Both the position numbers and the translations under genes were made by a program. From contig CATJOM010000039.1 of assembly GCA_949741915.1 (NCBI GenBank), positions 1 through 48,101 on the forward strand: DNA of 48,101 nt, read 5' to 3'. The notes beneath the pieces were generated by a model. The model made no database searches. It had not been told where the DNA came from and saw only the letters and a list, made by a program, of their open reading frames with translations. Shown here one piece after another: positions 6,877 to 15,397 of the stretch; within the stretch, counting starts at the first letter, position 1; each line of letters opens with the position of its first letter. The DNA is from an uncultured Candidatus Melainabacteria bacterium. Its GTDB lineage: Bacteria; Cyanobacteriota; Vampirovibrionia; Gastranaerophilales; Gastranaerophilaceae.

Positions 6877-7182
6877 GTTCTGCGGCTTTGGTATTTGGCT
6901 TTATTAAGATTCTATTTGGTTTCGCATACAAGCGTGTTTTGCGCATATAGCATGTTTATGATGCTATATGCTAAGTTATTCTTCTTTGGTTGCTCAGTGT
7001 TCTGGAATAAGTTAGGCTAAGTATGATAAATTACATGAGTCTGAACTCTAGCTGGAAAGGTTTTTTGTAAATTAACGCCTTCGGGTTTTTATTATAATAC
7101 ATATGGTGCAAAATATGATAATATTTATGGGAGTCTAAAATGTTAGACTCCCATAAATGAAACTTAATAATTTTTTGGTTTT
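6877..7182. other. Intergenic region between convergent genes, with two perfect hairpins
   Basis: No gene is seen. GCATATAGCAT (6943-6953) pairs with ATGCTATATGC (6961-6971) around a 7-base loop. A second, 16-base perfect hairpin lies at 7123-7158. A small stem with a TTC loop followed by TTTTT (about 7073-7091) could end the symporter message. Confidence 0.6.
7123..7158. terminator. 16-base perfect hairpin between convergent genes
   Basis: ATTTATGGGAGTCTAA at 7123-7138 and its exact complement at 7143-7158 enclose the loop AATG. Its position 25 bases past the stop of the gene at 7183-8793 fits a bidirectional terminator, although neither side has a clear T run. Confidence 0.5.
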
Positions 7183-8793
7183 TTACATAACCATTTCTAG
7201 ACCTATGAATGTTTTGGTTTCTCTTACCATAAGTTTTGAATTAGCTGTTTTTACAATATAAATTGTGTCATTATCATTTTGTTCAGCTATACGCACTTGA
7301 ATGCCAGGGTTAATGAGTGTGATTTTGCCAAAGTTTTGAATAACAAAGACTTCATCTCCTATGTAGCCTATTAAGGCAATGTCGCCGTCAAAGTTAACTA
7401 GGCAAAGACCTCTGTCGTTTCCAAAGCTTTCGCTTGCAAGTACGTCTGCTTCATCATTAGTCTTTTCTTCTTTTTCAATCGTAGCTACTGCAATAGGAGT
7501 TTCTTCTGCTTCATATGTCTGTAATGGCTGCGGCTCATAGTTATTATCAATAGCTTCATTTGTGCTTGGTAATATAGCATCATTTTCTGGCACCTCAACA
7601 TGTCCTGCCTCATAAACACTAAACTCACTGTCATCCTGTTTGTTAGACTGAGGTATATTCTGGGGTGTACTTTCTCCGTTAACAATTGATTCAGATTCTA
7701 AATCAGCATGTTTTTCTGCCTTTAGACTTTCAAGTGATGAAGTAGCACTTTGTTTTCTTGTTTCTTTGCTCTCTTTTTTACCCCCCTTCGCCAAAAGAAG
7801 CAATATCATGAATAATAATATGATAACAATAACTATCAAGAAATTGTCAGCCAAGAGTTTCAGGGTTCTTCTTATATTGTTCTTGATTTGTTCTTTTCTG
7901 CTTAGCTCTGGTATTACTTCTTGCTCACCTGTTGCAAGCTCTGTAAGACCTTGTTCTTGAGCCTCTTTTTCCAGAGCTTGCTCGTCATTCTCATCGCCTG
8001 CTGCATCAAGCACCTCTTCAAGATTCATTGGAGAGGCTTCTTTTGGTGGTACAATTTCCTGCTGTTTTGGCGGATCTTGCACTTTTGGTTTTGCCACAAT
8101 TTCTATTTCAGCACTTGTATTGGTTGCGATTTTTTCGTTTTGTCTGTTTGTTTTAGCTGGATATGGTTTTGTGGGCTTTGCTGTTTGTACATTTAAATTG
8201 CTGTCAGATGTTTTATTTTCAACAATTTTTACGGAGTCTTTTTCTTTGACAACTGGTTTTGTTTCAGTTTTTACTGTTTGTTTTTGAGTGTTTTTTGCAG
8301 TTTCTGTCTTAGTTGTTGTCATACTTGTTGTCTGTTTTCCTTCAAAGGCTTTATCCAGCTGTGCGAGTTTTTTCGCATCAATTTTGGGTGCATTAGTGCC
8401 TGCTGTTTTTACATTTGCTGTAAATGTTACAGGCTTACTTGTTGAAATATTAATTTTTGTATAACCATTATTTAAATCCTGCCCTGCATAAGGAAAAAGT
8501 TTAACATCAACCTTGCTTACGTCCCCTTGTGATGCTACAGATGTTATAGAATGGTATGTTTCAGGCAATAATACGTAATAGTTTGTGTCGGATTTTTTAA
8601 TTACTTTTATTGGTTCATTGTAAGGTTTTTGTGTAAACAAATCTATCTTATAATTGCCGTCATTTACCTTTGTTACATCGATTTTTAAAAGATTGTTTTT
8701 GTAATCGCTGTCAAGGGCCATTGTGTCTGAGTTAAAGATTCCACCAAGCCCTATAAACAAAGCTAAAATTATACCTAGAATGTATTTTTTCAT
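7183..8793 (-). CDS. Membrane protein with AMIN-like domain and central TM helix, 536 aa
   Basis: A signal peptide-like start (residues 1-27, ending near TMA) is followed by a beta-rich domain of about residues 30-130 (YKIDLFTQKPYNEPIKVIKK, YYVLLPE). This resembles AMIN domains of peptidoglycan- or pilus-associated proteins; that likeness is my inference. A long Thr/Lys/Pro/Glu-rich linker (about 150-300), a membrane helix (about 315-336), a second acidic linker and a compact beta-rich C-terminus (about 465-536) follow. An AGGGGATAGAAG ribosome binding site precedes the ATG. It could span the periplasm to link wall and membrane. The function is not known. Confidence 0.7.
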   Translation of the reverse strand: MKKYILGIILALFIGLGGIFNSDTMALDSDYKNNLLKIDVTKVNDGNYKIDLFTQKPYNEPIKVIKKSDTNYYVLLPETYHSITSVASQGDVSKVDVKLFPYAGQDLNNGYTKINISTSKPVTFTANVKTAGTNAPKIDAKKLAQLDKAFEGKQTTSMTTTKTETAKNTQKQTVKTETKPVVKEKDSVKIVENKTSDSNLNVQTAKPTKPYPAKTNRQNEKIATNTSAEIEIVAKPKVQDPPKQQEIVPPKEASPMNLEEVLDAAGDENDEQALEKEAQEQGLTELATGEQEVIPELSRKEQIKNNIRRTLKLLADNFLIVIVIILLFMILLLLAKGGKKESKETRKQSATSSLESLKAEKHADLESESIVNGESTPQNIPQSNKQDDSEFSVYEAGHVEVPENDAILPSTNEAIDNNYEPQPLQTYEAEETPIAVATIEKEEKTNDEADVLASESFGNDRGLCLVNFDGDIALIGYIGDEVFVIQNFGKITLINPGIQVRIAEQNDNDTIYIVKTANSKLMVRETKTFIGLEMVM

Positions 8794-8901
8794 TCTTCTA
8801 TCCCCTTTAATATTGGATTTATATTATAATAAATTACAAAGCTAATTATACTATGAATACAAAAAACTGGCAAAAAAACAACGGATAATGGAATTAATAC
8901 A

Positions 8902-9807
8902 ATGGATAAAACATATAAGACAGGCTTTGCCACATTGATTGCAAGGCCCAATGTCGGGAAATCTACATTATTAAATCAAATAGCGGGCCAAAAGATTGCA
9001 ATCACAAGCCCTGTCGCACAAACCACGAGATATCAGATTCGCTGTATTTATACAGATAGCATTTCACAAATAATTTTTATTGACACGCCTGGTGTGCACA
9101 GACCTTTAAATAAACTTGGAGAATATTTATCTGAAGAATCAAGAGCATCATTGGATGATTCGGATGTGATTATATTTTTAGCTGATGCGTCAGAGGAGCC
9201 TGGTGCGGGCGACAAATGGATAGTTGAAAATTATTTAAAAAATACCAAGCTTCCTGTAATTATTGCTCTTAATAAGGTAGATAAGGCGAACAAACAAAAG
9301 CTTGATTTTAATGCGCTTGCCTACAAGCAGCTTTTTGAAAAAAATTATCCGATTGTAAAAATCAGCGCAAAGACTGGAAAAAATGTTAAGGTGCTGCTTG
9401 ATAAGGTTAGGGAATTTTTGCCTCTTGGTGATAAACTTTACCCTGATGATGAAATTACTGATCAGAACCTTAGAAGTATATCTGCAGAGGTCATAAGGGA
9501 AAAAATAATATTAAATACAAAGGATGAAATTCCCCACAGTGTTGCGGTTATTGTTGAAGATTATAAACACAATAATGATATTGACAAAATTAAAGCCCAG
9601 ATAATTGTTTCCGCCGAAAGCCAAAAGGGGATCATAATAGGAAAAGGTGGTGCAATGCTAAAGAAAATCGGTACAGAGGCAAGGAAAGAAATAGAAGAAA
9701 TTGCTCAGAATAAAGTTTTTTTGGAGATTTTTGTAAAAGTTAAAAGAGGTTGGCAAAAGGATGAAAATACTTTGAAACTTCTTGGGTATGAAAAAAGAGC
9801 TGATTAA
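8902..9807 (+). CDS. era: GTPase Era, 301 aa
   Basis: Era binds GTP and the 3' end of 16S rRNA during assembly of the 30S subunit. The G motifs are: ARPNVGKST (G1), TTRYQ (G2), DTPGVH (G3), NKVDK (G4) and SAKTG (G5). A C-terminal KH domain with IIIGKGGAMLKKIG binds RNA. The length of 301 is normal. One oddity is Ala14 in place of the first Gly of the P-loop (GxxxxGKS). The start gives the expected N-terminus. A hairpin follows the stop. Confidence 0.96.
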   Translation: MDKTYKTGFATLIARPNVGKSTLLNQIAGQKIAITSPVAQTTRYQIRCIYTDSISQIIFIDTPGVHRPLNKLGEYLSEESRASLDDSDVIIFLADASEEPGAGDKWIVENYLKNTKLPVIIALNKVDKANKQKLDFNALAYKQLFEKNYPIVKISAKTGKNVKVLLDKVREFLPLGDKLYPDDEITDQNLRSISAEVIREKIILNTKDEIPHSVAVIVEDYKHNNDIDKIKAQIIVSAESQKGIIIGKGGAMLKKIGTEARKEIEEIAQNKVFLEIFVKVKRGWQKDENTLKLLGYEKRAD

Positions 9808-9812
9808 ATTTC

Positions 9813-9841
9813 AGGCTGCACTTATGATTCTTGTGCAGCCT
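9813..9841 (+). terminator. Hairpin after era
   Basis: AGGCTGCAC and GTGCAGCCT form a perfect 9-base stem with an 11-base loop between the convergent era and 9884 genes. No long T run follows, so it is a likely but not classic terminator. Confidence 0.5.
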
Positions 9842-9883
9842 AAATAGTAATTATAACCTTATTGCCAATCGTTTCCGGACTCT

Positions 9884-10270
9884 TTATATTTGTTCTGGAA
9901 TGAACTCCTCATTTGATGTGAAGAATTTTCCTAAGAATGAAAAGAAATCACCAAAGGAATCTTTAATGTCCGACATTGAATCTTTTAAATCTTCAAAGCC
10001 TTCTTGAATGTCTAGAACACTTTCTTTTATTGCATTTGTTGCAATTTTTTGAAGGGGCTGACTGTCAATATGAGCGAAGGCTAATTCTACAGGGTCTTTT
10101 GCCTGTTTAAACATCACTCTTATATTTTTGTCATCAATTTCATTCAGGGTGCTCATAATGCTTGTGCAGTCAAAATGACCCACTTTTTCATTGCCAGAGT
10201 TAAAATCTGCTGTCATATACGGATTACTGCTGCTTCTGTTGTTTTGCGAGTTTGCTGCCAGTATGCTCAT
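9884..10270 (-). CDS. Orphan helical protein, 128 aa
   Basis: I do not recognise the family. The first 25 residues are Ser/Asn-rich. The rest is helical, with amphipathic repeats late in the chain (ESVLDIQEGFEDLKDSMSDI, SFGDFFSFLGKFF). There is no signal peptide or membrane helix. An AGAGGA lies 8 bases before the ATG. It follows the prepilin peptidase gene on the same strand after 119 bases and may be in the same transcription unit, so a link to pili is possible but unproven. Confidence 0.65.
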   Translation of the reverse strand: MSILAANSQNNRSSSNPYMTADFNSGNEKVGHFDCTSIMSTLNEIDDKNIRVMFKQAKDPVELAFAHIDSQPLQKIATNAIKESVLDIQEGFEDLKDSMSDIKDSFGDFFSFLGKFFTSNEEFIPEQI

Positions 10271-10389
10271 TAATGTTTTCCTCTTAATATCTTATTTATA
10301 TACTCTATTTATATAAAAAATATATAAGAAGAAAGATTGCTAAGATTAAGTGTTTTGTTAATAAAATTTTACATAATGTTTAAGTATTT

Positions 10390-11379
10390 TTATGCGATGC
10401 CACCAAGCAAGCGGGATGCATAGTTTAATATGTTATTTGAGAAAAATATCATAAGATATGCAGCGAAAACAAGTGCTGGTCCAAATGGCAGGTATAGATA
10501 TGAATTTGTCTCCCTTTTGCTTTTTATGTCTTTCAGTATAACCCTTAAACACCAGAATAATATTACTGCAACGATTAAAAGCAGGGTTAAAATTAACGGC
10601 ACGTTATCATAAAGATTAAATCTTTTAAACAAGTCAACGGCAATTACTGTTAATATTACTAAAAATAATGCAGATGCTGTTTTGTAGTCTTTTGAATCAA
10701 GTGCGCGTTTAATCATCACAGGAATAGTGAATAATGCCTGAATGATGATACTCATAAATATAATTATAAGCAATGTTTTCCAGCCAAAAAATGCTCCTAT
10801 GCCCATTGCAATAAGAGTGTCGCCTTCGCCAAATGCTCTTGTTCCTGCAAATATATATCCAAGCCGTGCAATGACTTCAAAGAATGCAAAGCCTGCAGCT
10901 ATTCCTATTATGCTCTGTATAAAGTTAATGTCTCCAAGCTGTAGCCAGGGAGAAGAATAAATGAGGCCCAGGGCGATAATTATGTATGTGTGTAAATCCA
11001 GTACAACACTTTCTTTTATGTCTGTTATTGCAATTACGAGGAACAAAGAACACAATGCCCATAAAAAGAGGGTTTTAAGGCTATAGCCAAATGATAGGAA
11101 TGTAAATAAATATAATAGAGCGTTTGTTAATTCAACGATTGGGTATTGAAGTGAAATATGCTCTTTGCAGAATTGGCACTTACCTCTTAAAAAGCAGTAT
11201 GAAATAATTGGAATATTTGTATACCAATTTAACTTATTATTACATTTTGGGCATTTTGAGGGTGGTAATACAATGCTTTCGCCAGTTAGGCCCCTCAAGG
11301 CAACCACGTTTAAAAAGCTGCCAATACATGCTCCTATTGCAAATACAAAGATGGATGTTACTGTGTCAATATTAATCAT
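10390..11379 (-). CDS. Prepilin peptidase (A24 family), 329 aa
   Basis: This membrane enzyme cleaves prepilin leaders and methylates the new N-terminus. The N-terminal domain GSFLNVVALRGL is followed by the paired CPKCNNKL and CQFCKEHIS cysteines of the cytoplasmic zinc site. The A24 catalytic aspartates are in ITDIKES and FGEGDTLIAMG. About eight membrane helices are evident. The length of 329 exceeds the usual 250-290 because of extra helices near residues 205-320. It overlaps the stop of the sigma factor gene by 8 bases (ATGATTAA), implying coupled translation. Its likely substrates are the prepilins at 1-375, 31144-33858 and 45728-46504. Confidence 0.92.
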   Translation of the reverse strand: MINIDTVTSIFVFAIGACIGSFLNVVALRGLTGESIVLPPSKCPKCNNKLNWYTNIPIISYCFLRGKCQFCKEHISLQYPIVELTNALLYLFTFLSFGYSLKTLFLWALCSLFLVIAITDIKESVVLDLHTYIIIALGLIYSSPWLQLGDINFIQSIIGIAAGFAFFEVIARLGYIFAGTRAFGEGDTLIAMGIGAFFGWKTLLIIIFMSIIIQALFTIPVMIKRALDSKDYKTASALFLVILTVIAVDLFKRFNLYDNVPLILTLLLIVAVILFWCLRVILKDIKSKRETNSYLYLPFGPALVFAAYLMIFFSNNILNYASRLLGGIA

Positions 11380-12175
11380 AATGTGTTAAGCCTTTTTGTG
11401 TAATCAGTTCAAATAATTTTCCCAGCGCCTTTTTTAGTTTTCTTGAAACCTGCATTTGAGATATGTTGAGTCTTTCAGAGATTTCTCTTTGGTTTAAGCC
11501 TTCAAAAAAATTCAAAGTTATTATTTTTTGCTCTTCTTGGGAGAGATTTTTTATTGCATCATTAAGAATCATTTTGTTTTCAAATGAGTTTGCAAGCTCA
11601 ATATTTTTTTCATCTGCAATTTTATCTAATAAAGGCGTTTGACCATTTTCTTCAAAACCAGTAATCTGATCAATTGATACCGTTGTTGTCCGCCTTTCAA
11701 GCTCAATTACTTCTTCTATTTTTTTGGTTGGCATTTGAAGGGCTTCTGCAATTTGTTCATCTGTAGGCTGACAGCCGAATTTGTTTGTTAATTCTGTTGT
11801 TAATTTATGGACACGGTAAGATAATTCTTTTATTTCTCTTGGTGCGCGTATAATCGTTGTTTTATCTCTTAAGTAATGTCTTATTTCACCTGTAATCAAA
11901 TATGTTGCGTATGTTTTAAAGTTTGCACCAACTTGAGGCTTAAAAAGGTTAATTGCCTTAATAAGTCCGAGTGAACCCACCTGTGTAATATCTTCAAGCG
12001 GGTCAGTCGAACGCCTCGCAAAGCCTCTTGCGACTTTTTTTACAAGTGGCATATATGCAAGCACAATTAAATCCCTTAGCTTTTTTTTGATATTTTTATC
12101 CTGGGTTTTTGTGTATTCGCTAAGCCAGATACCGGCTTCTTCAATATTGTCAGAATGTCTATTTTCCGGCTGCAT
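11372..12175 (-). CDS. RNA polymerase sigma factor, SigF/SigB/FliA-type group 3, 267 aa
   Basis: The order of regions is that of an alternative sigma-70 factor. Region 2 contains LEDITQVGSLGLIKAINLF and FKTYATYLITGEIRHYLRD, region 3 follows with TNKFGCQPTDEQIAEAL, and region 4 has the HTH EGLNQREISERLNISQMQVS near the C-terminus. Region 1.1 is absent. The length and motifs match the SigB/SigF/SigG branch, which in cyanobacteria includes SigF, a regulator of pilin genes. Its 8-base overlap with the prepilin peptidase gene supports a pilus-related role here, by inference. No anti-sigma factor is adjacent. Confidence 0.9.
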   Translation of the reverse strand: MQPENRHSDNIEEAGIWLSEYTKTQDKNIKKKLRDLIVLAYMPLVKKVARGFARRSTDPLEDITQVGSLGLIKAINLFKPQVGANFKTYATYLITGEIRHYLRDKTTIIRAPREIKELSYRVHKLTTELTNKFGCQPTDEQIAEALQMPTKKIEEVIELERRTTTVSIDQITGFEENGQTPLLDKIADEKNIELANSFENKMILNDAIKNLSQEEQKIITLNFFEGLNQREISERLNISQMQVSRKLKKALGKLFELITQKGLTHYD

Positions 12176-12401
12176 TTATTAACTTAAATTCCGTCTCTCA
12201 TTCAGTAAAATTATAACATTTTATTGTCTTTTTGGGCAATCATGTTTATGAATGGGGTTTATACATTTCTATAAGAATTGACTTAATGAAAATTAATACT
12301 TTTCAGAATAAAATGAGAATATTTAGAAAATAATTCAAATGTTTTATAAATTAATAAATATTATATTAATATTTACCATAATTATAATTTGAATTTCAAA
12401 T

Positions 12402-12425
12402 AAAAAAAACGGGTGAAAATGCCCG
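12402..12425 (-). terminator. Intrinsic terminator on the minus strand
   Basis: Read on the minus strand, CGGG-cattttca-CCCG is followed by eight T residues, a classic terminator. The only minus-strand gene it could serve is metG, whose transcript would then run through the XRE gene at 12524-12736 as antisense RNA. Confidence 0.6.
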
Positions 12426-12509
12426 CGCTGAATTATATTTAGTTTGAAAATCTTTTTTATTTTTAGATAAATGGTGCTTATTTAGCAGTGTTTCTTTAAT
12501 AGTATAATA

Positions 12510-12515
12510 TATAAT
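12510..12515 (+). promoter_or_regulatory. -10 box of a leaderless XRE gene
   Basis: TATAAT at 12510-12515 ends 8 bases before the ATG at 12524. A second TATAAT lies at 12503-12508. No -35 match and no ribosome binding site are visible. Confidence 0.45.
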
Positions 12516-12523
12516 CTTAATTT

Positions 12524-12736
12524 ATGCAAGATAAAGCTGTATATGTTAGAATAGGACAAAATATACGGAAATACAGATTGCAAAAAGGATTAACCCAGGA
12601 AAAACTGTCGGAATTAATTTCTGCAAATGATAAGTTTGTAGGACACATTGAAAGAGTGGAAAGAACACCCAGTCTGGACAAGTTAATTAAGGTAGCCCAA
12701 ATTCTTGAAATAGACTTAAGGCTATTGTTTGACTAA
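12524..12736 (+). CDS. XRE-family HTH regulator, 70 aa
   Basis: This is a single Cro/C1-type HTH domain: RIGQNIRKYRLQKGLTQEKL, then SANDKFVGHIERVERTPSLD and a final helix KVAQILEIDLRLLFD. There is no other domain. It lies between the divergent sigma factor gene and the convergent metG. No ribosome binding site is seen, and a TATAAT lies just before the ATG. Its nearest candidate target is the sigma factor promoter; this is inference only. Confidence 0.85.
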   Translation: MQDKAVYVRIGQNIRKYRLQKGLTQEKLSELISANDKFVGHIERVERTPSLDKLIKVAQILEIDLRLLFD

Positions 12737-12762
12737 ATAAAAAATCAAATTATTTTTTATTT
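12735..12762. terminator. AT-only hairpin between convergent genes
   Basis: AAATAAAAAAT and ATTTTTTATTT are perfect arms around a 6-base loop, just after the XRE stop codon and overlapping the metG stop codon. It could act in either direction but has no G-C pairs. Confidence 0.4.
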
Positions 12763-14309
12763 GTTGCAAAACTGCTGTCTAATCGTAAAAATACTGGTGT
12801 TATTTCTTCTTTAGAAATTAACTTGCCTGATTTAATCATGTTTGGTTGTATATCTGTATATTTTAAATTAATGTCAAGCTTTAGCTGGTTTGCCATAAGC
12901 TTTGCTATCTCTGGGCAATAGGGTTCAATTAATAATGTAATTTTTGTCATTAAATTTAAAACATCATATAAAACTTTTCCGCATTCAACCATTTTTTCTT
13001 CTTTTGCAAGCGTCCATGGCGCTGAATCATTCACATATTTGTTGGCTTCGTCTACAAGGCTGATTATTGTATTTGCTGCCGATGAAACATCTGCGATATC
13101 AAAATATAGCTGCACTTGTCTTATAATATTTTTTGCCTTATTATTGAGTTCATTGTCTGAAATAAAATCATCTTTTATTTCGCCATCAAAATATTTAACA
13201 AGCATATTAAGCGTGCGGTTAAGCAGATTTCCCATGTTATTCGCTAAATCAGCATTTACTTTTTCTTTAAAATCAACATCGGAATAGTTTCCATCTTTAC
13301 CATTTGCTGCTGCTGTTGCCATAAAGTATCTTAAGGCATCAGGGTTTGTTAATTCATATTCATCCATAACAGCTTTTGGAGCAATAACATTTCCGGTAGA
13401 TTTTGACATTTTATTTTGATCAATTGTAATCCAGCCGTGGGCATAAATTGTTTTTGGAAGCTCAAGGCCAAGTGCCATCAATATTGCAGACCAGTAAATA
13501 GAATGAAATTTTAAAATATCTTTGCCTATAATCTGAAAATTTGCGGGCCAGAATTTTTTAAAGTTTTCACTGTGATTTCCGTTTACATCATAGCCAAGCG
13601 CAGTAATGTAGTTTGAAAGCGCGTCAATCCATACGTAAATCACTTGGCTTGGGTCTGATTTAACTTCAATGCCCCATTCCACGTTTGTTTTGGCCCTTGA
13701 AACGGAAATATCTTCAATGTTTTCAAGTTGGTTTAATACTTCATTTGCTCTAAATTCAGGTAAAATAAAACTTCTATTCTTTTTTATATGCTCAATTATT
13801 CTGTCTTTGTATTTTGTCAGTTTGAAGAAATAATTTTCTTCTGAAACTGATTCTGGTTTTTTACCGTGAATTGGGCAGTTTCCATTTTCATCAAGGTCTT
13901 TTGCGTTTAAAAATGTTTCGCAGCCACTGCAGTAGAGTCCGGTGTAGCTGTGTTTATAAATATCGCCCTGATTTAACAGCTTCTCAAAAATTTCCTGAAC
14001 AATTGTTTTATGATAATCATCGGTTGTTCGTATGAATTTTGAATATTCTATATTCAAAAGTTTCCATGCATCTTGAAACTTTTTGGAATTTATATCACAC
14101 ATTTCTTGCGGGTTGATACCCAGTGTTTTTGCAGTTTTTTGTATCTTTATTCCATGTTCATCGGTTCCCGTTAAGAAAAAACATTCAGGAATACGTTTTT
14201 TAAAGTGTCTGAATATAATATCAGTGTAGATTTTTTCATATGCGTGTCCTATGTGCGGAGCGCCATTAACATAATCAATTGCTGTTGTAATATAAAAATT
14301 TTCCATCAT
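12750..14309 (-). CDS. metG: Methionine-tRNA ligase, 519 aa
   Basis: This class I synthetase charges tRNA-Met. HIGH is at residues 19-22 (GAPHIGHAYEK) and KMSKSTGN marks the second ATP loop. A zinc knuckle is visible in the connective domain (CSGCETF, then CPIHG). The anticodon-binding helical domain fills the C-terminal third. At 519 residues it lacks the C-terminal tRNA-binding dimerisation domain found in many bacterial MetG proteins. Two ATGs stand side by side at the start. A TATAAT on the minus strand ends 7 bases before the first ATG and no ribosome binding site is seen, so the message is probably leaderless. Confidence 0.96.
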   Translation of the reverse strand: MMENFYITTAIDYVNGAPHIGHAYEKIYTDIIFRHFKKRIPECFFLTGTDEHGIKIQKTAKTLGINPQEMCDINSKKFQDAWKLLNIEYSKFIRTTDDYHKTIVQEIFEKLLNQGDIYKHSYTGLYCSGCETFLNAKDLDENGNCPIHGKKPESVSEENYFFKLTKYKDRIIEHIKKNRSFILPEFRANEVLNQLENIEDISVSRAKTNVEWGIEVKSDPSQVIYVWIDALSNYITALGYDVNGNHSENFKKFWPANFQIIGKDILKFHSIYWSAILMALGLELPKTIYAHGWITIDQNKMSKSTGNVIAPKAVMDEYELTNPDALRYFMATAAANGKDGNYSDVDFKEKVNADLANNMGNLLNRTLNMLVKYFDGEIKDDFISDNELNNKAKNIIRQVQLYFDIADVSSAANTIISLVDEANKYVNDSAPWTLAKEEKMVECGKVLYDVLNLMTKITLLIEPYCPEIAKLMANQLKLDINLKYTDIQPNMIKSGKLISKEEITPVFLRLDSSFATNKK

Positions 14310-14316
14310 AGAATAA

Positions 14317-14322
14317 ATTATA
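14317..14322 (-). promoter_or_regulatory. -10 box of metG
   Basis: TATAAT on the minus strand ends exactly 7 bases before the metG ATG. Transcription would be expected to start on the A of the start codon or next to it. Confidence 0.5.
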
Positions 14323-14410
14323 CATATAAAATTAAAACCTGTCGAGGCAATTTTTTATCTTCATTTGTTTTGTATGTGTATCGGAAAATTTTAGCATCGA
14401 AAGAAAAATA

Positions 14411-15349
14411 ATGAATATTCGGTTTTTTTCAAATTGTTTATATGCAGATGGTGCAAAAGGCCTGGCTTCGCCAATTGATTTAGGTATGGATTGCAGGCCT
14501 GCCAATCTTTATTCTCAGCCGCAGCAAGATGTTTTTGAAAAAACGTCTTTAGAGTCAGGAAGTATAAAGCTAAAGAAAGGGCAGTTATTAAATCAGCGCG
14601 GGCAAATCTTTGCAAGACCTGATACTGAAATGTTTAGAAGAGATATAGACTGGGAACAATTTTCCAAATATCTTAAAAAAAGATTTGGAGACGAGGAGTC
14701 TATAAATACTTATGTATATGCTTGTTCAGATGGCAGGGAGCCATACACTTTGTCTATGATTTTGCAAAACACTTTTGACGATGCTCAAAAATTCTTTCCT
14801 ATTTTTGCAAAAGATATTAATAATGAAATCATTGAGGAAAATATAAGAATACAAGACACAGGTTCTGTGCCTTTGGATTCTTTCAGAGAGAGTTCTGTTT
14901 ATTCAAATGCCTTACAGGCTTTTACGAAGCCTGGGCTTTCGATGTATGATGTGCGCGATAATGTAAAACAATATATTAATATTTTTCATAATGAAGATTG
15001 GAAAGAGACCATAGAACTTACCAAAAAAGCAATTGAGCCGGTTGAATTCAGCGAGGCCAATATTTTAGAAGATGTTGAGAATATTAACAGCGAACATCCT
15101 TCAGTTGTTATGATGCGAAATATGTGGCCCTATGTTGACGGCAAAGAATATCAGGGGTTTGCAAATAAGCTATATAATCAGCTTGCGCCTGGTTCAATTG
15201 TTGTCATTGGGAGCATTTTTGATTATACGGGCAACTTGTTTTGTCAAAATTCCAGTAAGATTCCAGTTGCATTGTTAAATGCTGGTTTTGAAACCATGAA
15301 GAATGATAATGTTGGCACAACTAATCCTGTTATTTTTGAGAAGAATTAG
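14411..15349 (+). CDS. CheR-like methyltransferase, paralogue A, 312 aa
   Basis: The C-terminal 230 residues match the SAM-binding domain of CheR methyltransferases motif by motif: TEMFRRDIDWEQFSKYL (CheR FFR region), YVYACSDGREPYTLSM (SAM loop, CheR CSxGEEPYS), FPIFAKDINNEI (acidic residue for SAM), MMRNMWPYVD (CheR CRNxxIYF) and APGSIVVIGS. The N-terminal 75 residues do not resemble the CheR four-helix domain. Two paralogues lie at 23117-24121 and 24216-25214. There is no chemotaxis gene in the window, so the substrate is probably not a chemoreceptor. It is divergent from metG. Confidence 0.75.
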   Translation: MNIRFFSNCLYADGAKGLASPIDLGMDCRPANLYSQPQQDVFEKTSLESGSIKLKKGQLLNQRGQIFARPDTEMFRRDIDWEQFSKYLKKRFGDEESINTYVYACSDGREPYTLSMILQNTFDDAQKFFPIFAKDINNEIIEENIRIQDTGSVPLDSFRESSVYSNALQAFTKPGLSMYDVRDNVKQYINIFHNEDWKETIELTKKAIEPVEFSEANILEDVENINSEHPSVVMMRNMWPYVDGKEYQGFANKLYNQLAPGSIVVIGSIFDYTGNLFCQNSSKIPVALLNAGFETMKNDNVGTTNPVIFEKN

Positions 15350-15397
15350 ATTTATCCAGCTATTGTTTGATAAAATTTGGTGTATTCCGCAGATTTA

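Larger units (their letters stand above)
12176..12523. other. AT-rich divergent intergenic region
   Basis: No gene is seen. A TATAAT on the minus strand near 12214-12219 could drive the sigma factor gene. On the right are a minus-strand terminator and the plus-strand promoter of the XRE gene. The middle is made of AT-only dyads such as ATATTAATAT. Confidence 0.6.
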
